A stretch of DNA of 64,000 nucleotides, taken from contig CAVTBY010000006.1 in NCBI GenBank assembly GCA_963733085.1, forward strand, positions 186,001 to 250,000, written 5' to 3'. Every line of letters starts with the position of its first letter. Positions within the stretch are counted from its first letter, which is position 1. The notes beneath the pieces are model-generated. The model ran no database searches and had not been told where the DNA came from. It was given only the letters and a program-made list of their open reading frames with translations. A program made the position numbers and the translations under genes. Positions 17,601 to 27,472 of the stretch are shown here, one piece after another. The stretch comes from Desertimonas sp963733085. Its GTDB lineage: Bacteria; Actinomycetota; Acidimicrobiia; Acidimicrobiales; Ilumatobacteraceae.

Positions 17601-20154
17601 GTCGACGTCGATCCCCCTGACACCGCCGTCGTCGATCTCTACGTGATGATCCCGGAAGTCGAACACCCGTCGCCCGACGAGTTGGCCGCCGTGCTCGCCG
17701 CCCAGGTCGATGCTGCCAATCTGCAGCCGACGATCCGCCGCGTCACGGCGATCGCCGTACACCCCGAACCCGCCACGGCGACGCAGGTGTTCACGTTCCG
17801 ACGCACCGACGAGGCCGGTGAGGCTCCGTACTGGATGCGTGCCACCACCGCCCCGATCGATCCGCAGGGCTTCGCCGAGGACCGCAAGTTCCGTGGCCTC
17901 CATCCGATGATCGCCCGCCGGCTGCAGATGTGGAGGTTGTCGAACTTCGACATCTCCCGGCTGCCGTCGGTCGACGACGTCTACGCCTACGACTGCGTGG
18001 CCAGGAACAACCCGGCAGATCGACGTCTCGTCGCCGTTGCCGAGGTGCGCGGCCTCACGCCGGTTCGCGACGACAGCGGCCGGGCGGTGGCGATCCCCGA
18101 GGTCGAGCTCGCCCTCACCGGCTGCCTCGACGCCATCCGCAGCGCCCGGGCCAGCGACGCCCACCTCGGACGCCTCGATTGGAACCGCGTGATGCTGTAC
18201 ATCTGGCCGGTCGTCGAGCTCCCGTTCGACGAGATCAACGCCGTCGCCCGCCGCCTCACGCCGCTCACCGAGGGGCTCGGTCTGGAACAGGTCGTCGTCA
18301 GCGGCCGGCTGCTGCTGCCGGCGTCGATCGAACCCGTCGATGCCGTCATGCGCCTCGGCTACGAGCCTGGTCATGGGCTCACGGTGCGGATCACGGAACC
18401 GCCGACGGCGCCGATGCAGCCGCTCGACGACTACACCCGCAAGCGGATCCAGACGAGGAGGCGCGGCCTCGTCCATCCCTACGAGCTGGCGCCGATACTC
18501 GCCGGACGCGGTGGCTCGTTCGTCGAGCACGATCTCGACGACGCTGGCCGGCTGGCGCCGATCGCGCGGGAGCCTGGGCTCAACCGGGCGGGCGTGGTCG
18601 TCGGCGTCGTGACCACGCCGAGCGATGGTCATCCCGACGGGATCACACGCATCGCCGTGCTCGGCGACCCGACCAAGGCGATGGGCTCGATCGCCGAGGC
18701 GGAGTGTCTGCGGATCATCGCCGCCCTCGACCTTGCAGCCGCCATGGACGTGCCGCTCGAGTGGTTCGCCCTGTCCGCAGGGGCGAAGATCGCCATGGAC
18801 TCCGGCAGCGAGAACCTCGACTGGGTCGCCCGCGTGCTGCGCCGGCTCGTCGAACACACCCAGGCAGGAAGCGAGATCAACATCGTCGTTGCCGGGATCA
18901 ACGTCGGGGCGCAGCCGTACTGGAACGCCGAGGCGACGATGCTGATGCACACCAGCGGCATCCTCGTGATGACACCGGAGAGTGCGATGGTGCTGACCGG
19001 CAAGCAGGCGATCGACTACTCCGGTGGCGTTTCAGCCGAGGACAACCTCGGCATCGGCGGCTACGCCAGGATCATGGGACCGAACGGGGAGGCGCAGTAC
19101 TTCGCCCCGACGATCGCCGGTGCCGTCGACGTGCTGTTCGAGCACTACCGGCTCACCTACCGGGCGCCCCGGCGAGCGCTGGCCACGCCGGCTGCCGACC
19201 GCCGATCCCGTCGATCGAGACGTGCGCACTCACCCGCATGTGGTCGAGGGCAGCGAGTTCACGACGGTCGGCGAGATCTTCTCCGACACGACGAACCGCG
19301 ACCGCAAGAAGCCGTTCGACATCCGCACGGTGATCGCCGCCGTCGTCGACGCCGACCACGAGGTGCTCGAGCGCTGGCCGGAGATGGCCGATGCCGAGAC
19401 CGCGGTCGTCTGCGAGGCACGGCTCGGCGGTTGGTCGGTCACCGTCCTCGGCATCGAGTCCCGGCCGCTCCCCCGCCACGGCATGACGCCGGCGGACGGG
19501 CCGGCGCAGTGGTCGGCCGGCACGCTGTTTCCGCTGTCGTCGAAGAAGGTGGCCAGGGCCATCAATGCGGCCAACGGCAAGCGTCCCGTCGTCATGCTCG
19601 CCAACCTGTCCGGATTCGACGGGTCGCCGGAGTCGTTGCGCCGACTACAGCTGGAGTACGGCGCGGAGATCGGCCGTGCCCTCGTCAACTTCGACGGCCC
19701 GTTCGTGCTGTGCGTCATCTCGCGCTACCACGGCGGCGCGTTCGTCGTCTTCTCGGCGACGCTCAACGACGACATGGAAGTGCTCGCCGTCGAGGGTTCG
19801 TTCGCGTCGGTGATCGGCGGCGCGCCGGCGGCCGCAGTCGTGTTCACGCGTGAGGTCGACGAGCGCACCCGTGCCGATGAACGGGTGCAGGCGCTCGAGC
19901 GAGCGGTGGCACGCGCCGAGGAGTCCGAGGCCGACCAGCGCCGTGCCGAGCTCGCCACGGTCCTCGACGCCGTGCGTAACGAGAAGCTCGGCGAGGTGGC
20001 CGCCGAGTTCGACGCGATCCACAGCGTCGAGCGGGCCAAGGCCGTCGGTTCGGTGCATCGCATCATCGCTGCCGCCGATCTGCGGCCCGAGTTGATCGCC
20101 GCCGTCGAACGGGGCATGGCCCGCGTCGACGCCAGGCGGCGCGGCGCTCGATGA
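14601..20154 (+). CDS. Single-chain multidomain acyl-CoA carboxylase (about 1,850 aa), five frame changes
   Basis: One gene carries a whole biotin-dependent acyl-CoA carboxylase. From ATG 14601 comes biotin carboxylase (RRIAIVNRGEPAMRLIHAVR; AAAGGGGRGIRRVDEPDQL ATP loop; catalytic EVNTRLQVEHPVTE). BCCP follows with the biotin Lys in VVEAMKMEIAINAPISG (codon 16487-16489). Next is a central helical region of about 530 residues, then carboxyltransferase from about 18190. The CT has REPGLNRAG, LSAGAKIAMDSGSEN, INVGAQPYW and a C-half with RLGGWSVTVLGIESRPL and MLANLSGFDGSPESLRRLQ, closely paralleling the CT of eukaryotic ACC. The frame changes near 14690, 14815, 16130, 17510 and 19190; every domain is otherwise complete. 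It would make malonyl-CoA or a longer carboxylated acyl-CoA. Its stop overlaps the NIF3 start (ATGA). Confidence 0.88.
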
Positions 20155-21218
20155 ACGTTTCCGAGCTCGTCGCCCGGCTCGCCGCCCGTACCCATCCCGA
20201 GCGGGCGGCCGCGTGGGACGCCGTCGGCCTTCAGGTCGGCGACCCGGAGGCGCCGGTGCGCACGGTGACCGTCGTCCACGAGGTCACCGAGGCGGTGACG
20301 CGCCGACTCGAGGCCGAACCTGTCGACGTCGTCGTCGCCTATCACCCGTTGCTGTTCCGCGCCGGCGGCGCGGCTCGTTGCCGATCGCAGTCCGTCGGGC
20401 CGCGCTGCCCGCCTGCTTCGCGCCGGAGTCGCCGTCATCGTGACGCACAGCGACTTCGACGCCATGCCCGGGGGGATGTCCGACGCGATGGCCGACGCCC
20501 TCGGTCTCGCCGACGTGCGCGGGTTCGCCCCGGTCGCCGCCGCCGAGCAGGTCAAGGTCGTCACGTTCGTTCCCGCGGAATCGGTGGCGACGCTCATCGA
20601 GGCGCTGTCCGCCGCCGGCGCCGGCCGCATCGGCGACTACGAACAGTGCGCCTTCACCGTCGAAGGTGTCGGCCGGTTCCTCGCCGGGACGTCCACGAGC
20701 CCGGTGGCGGGTCGCGCCGGGCAAACCAACGCCGAGCCGGAGGTGCGCATCGAGATGGTTGCCCCCGCCGGCCGCACCGACGCCGTGATCGAGGCGCTGA
20801 TCGCTCGCCATCCCTACGAGGAGCCGGCGTTCGACGTCTACCCGGTGGCGTCGAACCACGCCCTCGGCGGGCGCATCGGCACGTTCGACGGCTCGTGGGA
20901 CGAGCTTGATCGAGCGGGCGGTCGATGTCTTTCAGCCGGAGGGCCTGCGCGTCGGGCGGGCATCCGAGCGGCCGCCCCGCCGCGTCGCCGTCTCGCCGGG
21001 CGCCGGCGAGTCGCGGATCGCCGCCGCCGCCGCCGCCGGCTGCGACGTCCTCGTCAGCGGCGACATCTCGCACCACCGCGTCGTCGAGGCGAACGATCGC
21101 GGCGCTGTCGATCATCGACGTCGGCCATGCGGCGAGCGAACGCCCGGGAATGCAACGGCTCGAAGCCCTGGTCGCGGAGATCTGCCCGGATGAGATCCGT
21201 CTCGTCTCCTTGGCATGA
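20151..21218 (+). CDS. NIF3-family dinuclear metal protein, at least three frame changes
   Basis: ATG 20151 overlaps the carboxylase stop. The order of pieces is MNVSELVARLAARTHPERAAAWDAVGLQVGD, then VVVAYHPLLFRAG (metal-binding HP motif). After shifts near 20375 comes IVTHSDFDAMPGGMSDAMADALGL (TH.N/D-type motif). The inserted middle domain follows (VKVVTFVPAESVATLIEAL to RHPYEEPAFDVYPV), and after shifts near 20915 and 21105 come CDVLVSGDISHHRVVEAND and the end IIDVGHAASERPGMQRLEALV. All metal-ligand motifs of the family survive when frames are joined. NIF3 proteins bind two metal ions; proposed roles (GTP cyclohydrolase-like, NAD-related) remain unsettled. The indels look like sequence errors. 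Confidence 0.85.
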
Positions 21219-21266
21219 ATGGCGCCACCAACGTCGTCACCGATGCCAAAGAGTTGGTCGAGGCAA

Positions 21267-22496
21267 CTAGTCGGCCGACGGGGCGACCGCGGCGGTTCCC
21301 GTCAGCACCGACTCGCTGACGCCCGAGCTCGGCGCCGCCGCGAAGCGCAAACGAGCCACGGGCGAGGACGACGCCGACGACGATGAGCACAGCCATCATG
21401 CACGCGCTCACCGTGTACGCCGTGGTCCGTCCGGCGTGCTCGTAGAGGACGCCGATGATCGGCGCCGTCGATGCCGGCGGTCAGCGTCTGCAACCCGCCG
21501 AGCACGCCTTGCGCTCCCGCCTGTCGTTCCGTGGGCACGACCATGCCGACGGCGACACCCGTGCTCGACACCGTCAGTCCGTCGCTCACGGCGTGAACCA
21601 TCGCCACGGCGAACATCGCCCCGGCGCTGGGCAGCACGCCGTACAGCGCCATGAACCCAGCGGCGAGGGCGAGGCCGAGCGTTCCGACCCGGAACGGCCC
21701 GACCCGTTGGGCGAGCCGCCCACCGACCGATCCGAACACGACGAGCGGCAGGGCGAACAGCGTGATCCCGAGGTTGGCCAGCCAGTCGCTGGCGTCGAGA
21801 TCGTCGAGGGCGACTGACCACAACGCGTCGAAGGCGCCGATCATCAGCCACACCGCGCAGCCGAGGGCCACGGCGCCGGCGTAGGGCCGGAGCCGTAGGA
21901 GGTCGAAGGCAAAGCGCTGCTGCGGGGCGCTCGGTTGACTCGTGCACGGTCGATGCGCAACACGAACGGGGCGAGAACCAAGGTGGCCGCGGCGATCACG
22001 ATGAACGGCGCCGGGATGCCGAACGGGCCGACGAGCACGGCCGACAGCGCCGGCCCGGCGGCGAATCCGGCGACGTCGGCGGCGAGCAGCCGTCCGAGGT
22101 TGTGGCCGAGGTTGGCGGGGTCGGCGATGATCACGATGCGGCGGATCGCCGGCACGGCCATCCCGGCGGCGACTCCCGTGACGAACCGGCCGGCGAGCAG
22201 CGGCCCGAACGTCGTCGATGCCGCCATCATCAGCAGGCCGACGACGTTGAGAAGCGTGCCGACGATGACGAGCGTGCGGGCGTGGCCGCGGTCGGCGAGC
22301 GGGGCGATCGTCACCTGGGCCACGAAGCCGGCGACGAAGCCGATCCCGATGACGGCCCCGAGCGCCGACTCGCCGATGCCGTACTCGTCGCGCATGTCGT
22401 CGAGGAGCGTGAACAGCGCGCCGTACCCGGCGGCGAGGAAGGCGCCGACGAGCCACAGCATGACGAGGGACCGGCTGGCGCGCACTCTCGTCACGG
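21267..22496 (-). CDS. Major facilitator superfamily transporter, several frame changes
   Basis: The start is probably GTG 22496 (VTRVRASRSLVMLWLVGAFLAAGYGALF). The first half has six membrane segments and the MFS loop-2 signature region (APLADRGHARTLVIVG). After a shift near 21930 the second half reads FDLLRLRPYAGAVALGCAVWLMIGAFDALW and continues through VFGSVGGRLAQRVGPFRVGTLG. Another shift near 21465 gives APIIGVLYEHAGRTTAYTVSACMMAVLIVVGVVLA, and the most sensible end is the TAG at 21267-21269 in a third frame. The substrate is unknown. It is divergent from the potassium channel, with a gap of about 40 bp. Confidence 0.75.
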
Positions 22497-22534
22497 TAGA
22501 GGTGCGAACACGCAGCGCGTACTGTCGGCGTCGC

Positions 22535-23570
22535 ATGCCAGATGCACCACGGCTGTTGTTTCCTCAGGAACCACCCGATCCGCGACGCTCGTTGTTCAAG
22601 CGGCTGGGCATCGCCTGTGGAATTGTCTTGGTCATCGCCATGCTCGCCTGGATCGACCGGGATGGCTACAGCGACGCCGATGGATCGCCACTGTCGTTCC
22701 TCGACGCGATCTACTACTCGACCGTCACCGTCACGACGACGGGGTACGGCGACATCGCGCCGATCTCGCCTCGAGCACGTGCGGTCACGGCGTTCGTGGT
22801 CACGCCGCTGCGGGTGGTGTTCCTCGTCGTGCTCGTCGGCACGACGCTCGAGTTGCTCACCGAAGGATTCCGTCGAGTTCGGGCGGAGGCACGATGGAGG
22901 AGAACCGTGAGAGATCACACGATCGTCGCCGGCTACGGCACGATGGGCCACCAGGCCGTCGAGACCTTGCTCGCCACCACGACGACGGCCGATCAGGTGG
23001 TCGTCATCGATCGGGACGAGCGCCGCGGTCACCAACGCCCGGGAGGCTGGGTTGACAGCGATCATGGCCGACGCCACACACACCGTCGCCTGGCAAGGGG
23101 CAGGCATCGAGTCGGCGCAAGCGGTAGTCGTGACCGTGCAACCGCGACGACACGGCGACGCTCGTCACCCTCACCGTCCGCGAGCTCAACGCCACCGTTC
23201 CGATCTCCGCCGCCGTCCGCGAGGCCGAGAACGCCCACCTGCTCAGCCAGTCGGGGCGACGACGGTCGTCCTGTCGTCCGAGTCGGCCGGACGGTTGATC
23301 GGACTCTCGACCAACTTCCCGGGCGCCGTCAGGGTGCTCACCGATCTGCTGATGGCAGGCCGTGGGCTGGAGTTGATCGAGCGACGCGTCGGAGACCGAC
23401 GAAGTCGGGGGGCCGCCGCGCCAGCCGCCAACGTCGGGACATCCCGATCGCCCTGGTGCGCGGCACCACTCACATCTCGTTCGGCGACCCGCGTTCCAAC
23501 AGGTCGAGCCCGACGACATCGTCGTGTCGATCGCCGACGTGCGAATCTCTCGATACCTAATCTCGACTAA
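22535..23570 (+). CDS. Two-helix potassium channel with RCK/TrkA-N domain, multiple frame changes
   Basis: ATG 22535 starts MPDAPRLLFPQEPPDPRRSL. TM1 (GIACGIVLVIAMLAWID), the pore helix and the K+ filter TVTTTGYGDIAP, and TM2 (VVFLVVLVGTTLELLTEG) are followed by an RCK Rossmann domain (HTIVAGYGTMGHQAVETLL, VVVIDRD). From about 23010 the frame changes at least four times. Recovered pieces are VTNAREAGLTAIMADATH, LVTLTVRELNATVPISAAV, GATTVVLSSESAGRLIGLST and QVEPDDIVVSIADVR, covering RCK-N and the start of RCK-C. It resembles MthK-type ligand-gated channels. The dense indels make the exact end uncertain. Confidence 0.78.
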
Positions 23571-23581
23571 CTTGGTCAGCA

Positions 23582-24075
23582 ATGTCCGCAACTCGACACC
23601 CTGCTCGCCAACAACGCATCCTTCGTCGCGTCCTTCGACAGGTGCCGACCTACCGCTGCCACCGGCCACGAAGGTCGCTGTCTCGCCTGCATGGACGCCC
23701 GCGTCAACGTCTGGGGCTCGCTCGGCCTGCAGGAGGGTGACGCCCACGTGATCCGCAATGCCGGAGGCGTCGTCACCGACGACGCGATCCGCTCGCTGGC
23801 GATCTCCCAACGGCTGCTCGGCACCGAGGAGATCGTCCTCATCCACCACACCGACTGCGGGATGTTGACGTTCACCGACGACGAGTTCAAGCGATCGATC
23901 CAGGACGAGCGTGGGAACGGAGCCGGAGTGGGCGCCAGAGGCGTTCGACGACCTCGACGAGGACATCCGCCAGTCGATCGCCAGGATCAAGGCCAGCCCG
24001 TTCGTCCCCCACCGGGACAGCGTGCGCGGCTTCGTCTACGACGTGAACACCGGCGCGCTGCGCGAGGTCTCCTGA
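23582..24075 (+). CDS. Beta-class carbonic anhydrase, two frame changes
   Basis: It interconverts CO2 and bicarbonate with zinc. From ATG 23582, after a one-base shift near 23588, the chain reads QLDTLLANNASFVASFD. Next comes the zinc-ligand motif CLACMDARVNVWGSLGLQ (Cys and Asp), then DAHVIRNAGGVVTDDAIRSL and IVLIHHTDCGMLTFTDDEF (His and second Cys). A shift near 23910 leads to EPEWAPEAFDDLDEDIRQSI and the conserved tail VRGFVYDVNTGALREVS ending at TGA 24073-24075. The size of about 164 residues fits the small actinobacterial beta-CAs. Bicarbonate supply for the biotin carboxylase nearby is a plausible use. Confidence 0.87.
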
Positions 24076-24098
24076 GAGTTCGTGTCCTGACGGCTCAC

Positions 24099-25031
24099 TC
24101 AGTGGCGTGAGGTCGCCCACACGGGGACGGCACCGTTGACGCTCAACCGCAGCGAGTAGACCGACGTCGTCGCGGCGACGAAGAGGCGGTTGCGCTTGAG
24201 TTCGCCGAACACGACGTTGGCGGCGACCTCGGGGAGTTTGATCTTGCCGATCAGCGTGCCGTCGGGGTCGAGGCAGTGCACGCCGTCTCCCGCTGCTGCC
24301 CAGATGCGGCCGGTGTCGTCGAGGCGGAAACCGTCGAACGTGCCGTTCGTGCACGACGCGAAGATCTCGCCGCCGGACAGCTTGTCGTCGTGCACGTCGA
24401 AGAGGCGGATGTGGCGGGCACGCGAGTCGCCGATGTAGAGCTGGGACTCGTCGAGCGAGAAGGCGAGCCCGTTCGGTCGGTCGAAGTCGTCGGCGACGAT
24501 GTCGCACGACCCTGTGGCGCTGTCGACGCGATAGACGTGACAACCACCGATCTCGCTCTCGGCACGGTGGCCCTCGTAGTCGCTGTCGATCCCGTAGGCC
24601 GGGTCGGTGAACCAGATCGAGCCGTCGGAACTGACGACGACGTCGTTCGGGCTGTTCAGCCGCTTGCCGTCGAACCGGTCGGCGAGAACCGTGATCGAGC
24701 CGTCGTGCTCGGTGCGCGTCACCCGGCGATTGCCGTGCTCGCACGTCACGAGTCGCCCTTCTCGATCGAGCGTGTTGCCGTTGGCGTGACCGGCCGGTTG
24801 GCGGAACACGCCGATCGCCCCAGTTGTTTCGTCCCAACGCAGGATGCGGTCGTTGGGGATGTCGCTCACGAGGTAGTAGCGCCCGGCGGGCACGTACACG
24901 CCGCCCTCCGCCCAGCGACAACCGAAGTCGAACCGCTCGACGTGGTGGTCGCCCTTGACGCCGGCAAAGCGCTCGTCGAGAACCTCGAACTCGGTGGGAA
25001 TCGTTTCGGCACGCATGGTGACCGAAATCAT
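24099..25031 (-). CDS. SMP-30/gluconolactonase family protein
   Basis: This is a 310-residue six-bladed beta-propeller. The chain has RWAEGGVYVPAGRYYLVSDI, the ANGNTLDREGRLVTCEHGNRR strand-loop, RLNSPNDVVVSSDGSIWFTD (metal-binding Asn-Asp), FDRPNGLAFSLDESQLYIGD and DGFRLDDTGRIWAA. These are the metal-site motifs of lactonases that open gluconolactone or related sugar lactones. ATG 25031 and ATG 25016 are both possible starts. The gene is intact and stands alone, convergent with the carbonic anhydrase. The substrate is not determinable. Confidence 0.88.
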   Translation of the reverse strand: MISVTMRAETIPTEFEVLDERFAGVKGDHHVERFDFGCRWAEGGVYVPAGRYYLVSDIPNDRILRWDETTGAIGVFRQPAGHANGNTLDREGRLVTCEHGNRRVTRTEHDGSITVLADRFDGKRLNSPNDVVVSSDGSIWFTDPAYGIDSDYEGHRAESEIGGCHVYRVDSATGSCDIVADDFDRPNGLAFSLDESQLYIGDSRARHIRLFDVHDDKLSGGEIFASCTNGTFDGFRLDDTGRIWAAAGDGVHCLDPDGTLIGKIKLPEVAANVVFGELKRNRLFVAATTSVYSLRLSVNGAVPVWATSRH

Positions 25032-25143
25032 GGCGCGTCGGCGTTGACGGTGTGGAGGGCGAGCGCGGGGCTGACCAGGTTGGTTGGGACTCCGCCGGTC
25101 CCAACCATCCCGCCCGATGCGTCACGTAAACGTATTCACCATT

Positions 25144-25165
25144 CTGTCACATCCGAACGTGACAG
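25144..25165. promoter_or_regulatory. Palindromic hairpin/operator candidate upstream of the SMP-30 gene
   Basis: CTGTCAC (25144-25150) and GTGACAG (25159-25165) are perfect inverted halves with an 8-base spacer. The site is about 115 bp upstream of the SMP-30 start and about 150 bp past the ankyrin-gene stop, within the 286-bp gap 25032-25317 that holds no gene. The dimension suits a dimeric regulator, or the stem of a weak terminator. Confidence 0.35.
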
Positions 25166-25317
25166 GCTGGCCGGCGGGTAGAACCGGTGTCGACCGACGC
25201 CTGGGGACCCGCCGCCTCATGTTGGCGGCACCGGTTCCCCATTCAGTACGCCAGCCGACCGTGATCGGTTCACGAGATGCGCTCGAGTGGGTGGGCGGCG
25301 AACACGAACAGACACGA

Positions 25318-26467
25318 TCACCGCCAGGCCGGCGGTGACCCGCCTGCGGCGGCGAGGGCGTCGGTGCGGTGGGCAAAGTCGCGGACAGCCAAGATGCGAC
25401 CGTCGACGACCGTGAACACGTTGTACAGCTGCGCGTCGAGCGCGACCTCGCCGATCTCGGTCATCGTCGCGTCGCGCACGCCGAGCGCGACACCCTTCTC
25501 GCCACCCACGAGCTCGACCGCCTCGACACGCCGGTGACGCATGAACTGCAGCGTGATCTGCTCGGTGAGCATCGCCAGGATCTCCTCCCGGTCCCGACAG
25601 ACGGCATCGGCAGGAACGCCCTGCCACGTGGCGTCCGGCGTGAACAGCTCGTGGAGGGTTTCACGATCCCCGCGACGCATCGCATCCATGAAAGCGACCA
25701 CGACGCCGATGCTCGCCGTCTGCTCGTCCATCGGCACGACATCAGCGGCGGCAAGGCCGCCGCGGTCGCGGACCAGCTCGATCACCTGCTCGTTGCCACT
25801 CTGGATGGCGACGTCGAGCGGCGTCAGGTTGTCCCAGCCGACCCAGTTGACGTCAGCACCGCGGCCGAGCAGGTACTCGGTGGCCGCGAGCTGCCCACCG
25901 TGACTCGCGCTCCACAGCGCCCGGGTGATCTCGTCGGCGTCCGGAGGCGGGTCGCGGTCGAAGGCGGCGGTGACACGGTCCATCAGACCGAGCGCGGCGG
26001 CGTCCTTCAGCCGAGTGCGGGCGCCGCGCTCGACCAGGCGCCGGGCGGCGTCGAAGTTGCCGAACCCGCAGGCGTCGGCGAGCGGGCTCCCGCCGCCGAG
26101 CACGGCGCCGTCTGCCTCGATGTCGGCCCCCGCATCGAGCAGGGCGTCGAGCACTGCGACGTCGTTGCTGCTCGCCGCCCAGTGCAGCGGCGTCTCGGTG
26201 TGGCCGCCGTGGAACCGGGCATTGACATCGGCGCCGGCGGCGACGAGACGGGCGACGACGGCGGGGCCGTTGGGGAAGTTGCCCGGCCAGTCCGTGGCGG
26301 CGTGGAGCAGCGTTCGCGAGCACGTCTCATCGCCGATGCGTGCCCTCGCCACCTCGGGGTGCTCGATGAGCATCCGGTCCAGCGCTTCGAGGTCGCCGGA
26401 CTGCACCGCCACCGTTGCTGCCACGGCGCAGCGGGTCGTCGCCGTCGATCAGCGCGTCAGGGAACAC
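25318..26467 (-). CDS. Ankyrin-repeat protein fused to a SnoaL-like (NTF2-fold) domain
   Basis: The main frame runs from 26424. A likely better N-terminus (VFPDALIDGDDPLR from GTG about 26466, overlapping the upstream stop) joins through a one-base shift near 26427. Ankyrin repeats are visible as RTLLHAATDWPGNFPNGPAV, GHTETPLHWAASSNDVAVLDALLDAGAD, GGSPLADACGFGNFDAARRLVERGA and DNLTPLDVAIQSGNEQVIELV. The last roughly 120 residues are a SnoaL-like domain (VVAFMDAMRRGDRETLHELFTPDATWQG to YNVFTVVDGRILAVRDF), a cone fold used by isomerases, hydrolases or as a binding module. Export signals are absent. The function is unknown. Confidence 0.8.
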
Positions 26468-26861
26468 GGCGGGCTCCGGATTCGGCCAGGTCGACGGGGA
26501 GGAACACGGCGCAGCCGACCTCGTCGTCGCGTCGAAGAAGCCAGTTCGACAAGACGGTGACCTCGCATCCGGCGGTGCCGCGGGCGGCGGCGATCAGCAT
26601 CGAGACGCCGTAGAAGATCAGTACTGCGTCGCTCGTCGCCCCCAGGGCCGGCGCGTACTCCGGCGTCAGCCAGAGGGCGAGGAACACGCCGATGTTGACG
26701 ATGTGGCCGAGCGGCCCCGTCGCCACGATCCGACCGGGGTGGACCCGCACGAACAGGCGGTGCAGCATCGCCACGGCGGCGGGAAAGACTACGACGGCGA
26801 GCAGCCAGGGTGCGAGGTGCCATCCGTTGGTGGCGTGGCCGTAGACGACGTCACCGAGCAT
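26457..26861 (-). CDS. Small membrane protein, about 134 aa
   Basis: The frame encodes three to four hydrophobic stretches (LAPWLLAVVVFPAAVAMLH, GHIVNIGVFLALWLTPEYAPAL, AVLIFYGVSMLIAAARG) and ends in a polar tail. ATG 26861 is the only in-frame start. Translation of the DNA just upstream (SIGSLGTVARLAVGGF) continues a membrane helix, so the true start may lie near ATG 26982 in another frame, with a one-base shift between. The stop overlaps the probable start of the ankyrin gene. No family is recognised. Confidence 0.55.
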   Translation of the reverse strand: MLGDVVYGHATNGWHLAPWLLAVVVFPAAVAMLHRLFVRVHPGRIVATGPLGHIVNIGVFLALWLTPEYAPALGATSDAVLIFYGVSMLIAAARGTAGCEVTVLSNWLLRRDDEVGCAVFLPVDLAESGARRVP

Positions 26862-27032
26862 GAACCCACCGACGGCGAGCCGAGCAACGGTGCCCAGCGA
26901 ACCGATGCTGCGCCGGTGCCGGCGAATGCGTGGCCAGCGGCGTCGTCCGCTGCGATGAGGCGAGCTCCGTGAGAGGCGTCATGCTCACGATCGTAAAGAT
27001 TGCCCCCGGATGGAAGGTCAACGTGGCACCCG

Positions 27033-27422
27033 TCACGGCACGAGAATGCGGCAGTAGCCGTGGCAGTCGGCCGGATCCTGCGCCGCGGCCGTGGCCGCCA
27101 GTTCGGTGAGGTTGCGGCGGGCACGCTTGAGGTCGGCGATTCTCCGGTCGACGTCGGCGATCCGCCGCGCGATCAAGGCGTGGACGTGCTCGCACGGCGG
27201 CTCACCGGAGTCGGAGATGTCGAGCACGCCCTTGATGTCGTCGAGGCGCAACCCGGCACCCTGGGCATGTCGGATGAAGTCGATCCGCTCGATCACGGCC
27301 GGCGTGTAGTCGCGATAGCCGGATCCAGTCCGTGACGGCGGGGGCAGCAGGCCCTCCGCCTCCCAGAACCTGATCGTCTTGGTCGACACCCCTGCCTCCG
27401 TGGCGAGCTCGCCGATTCTCAT
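27033..27422 (-). CDS. MerR-family metal-responsive transcriptional regulator
   Basis: This is a 129-residue MerR-type activator. The winged helix is MRIGELATEAGVSTKTIRFWEAEGLL with the GYRDYTPAVIERI wing, followed by the dimerisation helix. Metal-binding cysteines are placed as in MerR/ZntR/CueR: one at residue 77 (EPPCEHV, start of the long helix) and two at residues 120 and 124 in the C-terminal loop DCHGYCRIL. AAGGAGG lies 7 bp before the ATG. It is divergent from the thioredoxin-like gene, whose promoter has the over-long spacer typical of MerR activation. The metal (Hg, Zn or Cu) cannot be told from sequence. Confidence 0.9.
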   Translation of the reverse strand: MRIGELATEAGVSTKTIRFWEAEGLLPPPSRTGSGYRDYTPAVIERIDFIRHAQGAGLRLDDIKGVLDISDSGEPPCEHVHALIARRIADVDRRIADLKRARRNLTELAATAAAQDPADCHGYCRILVP

Positions 27423-27434
27423 GGCGCCGCCTCC

Positions 27435-27466
27435 TTGACCTTGCTCCGGACTGGAATGTTTATGCT
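27435..27466 (+). promoter_or_regulatory. MerR-type promoter with 20-bp spacer
   Basis: TTGACC (27435-27440) and TATGCT (27461-27466) are near-consensus -35 and -10 boxes separated by 20 bp. MerR-family promoters use 19-20 bp and need the regulator to realign them. The spacer holds an imperfect dyad around TCCGGACTGGA. The expected transcription start falls on the GTG at 27473, so the mRNA would be leaderless. Confidence 0.75.
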
Positions 27467-27472
27467 ACGTCC

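Noticed and set aside
17418..18950. Minus-strand open frame of 510 codons inside the carboxylase gene
   Set aside because: The plus strand encodes clear carboxyltransferase motifs there; the antisense frame has no domain and arises from codon bias.
23004..23990. Long minus-strand frame of 328 codons across the K+ channel and carbonic anhydrase region
   Set aside because: It is antisense to two recognisable plus-strand genes, is Arg/Ser/Gly-rich without motifs, and typifies high-GC shadow frames.
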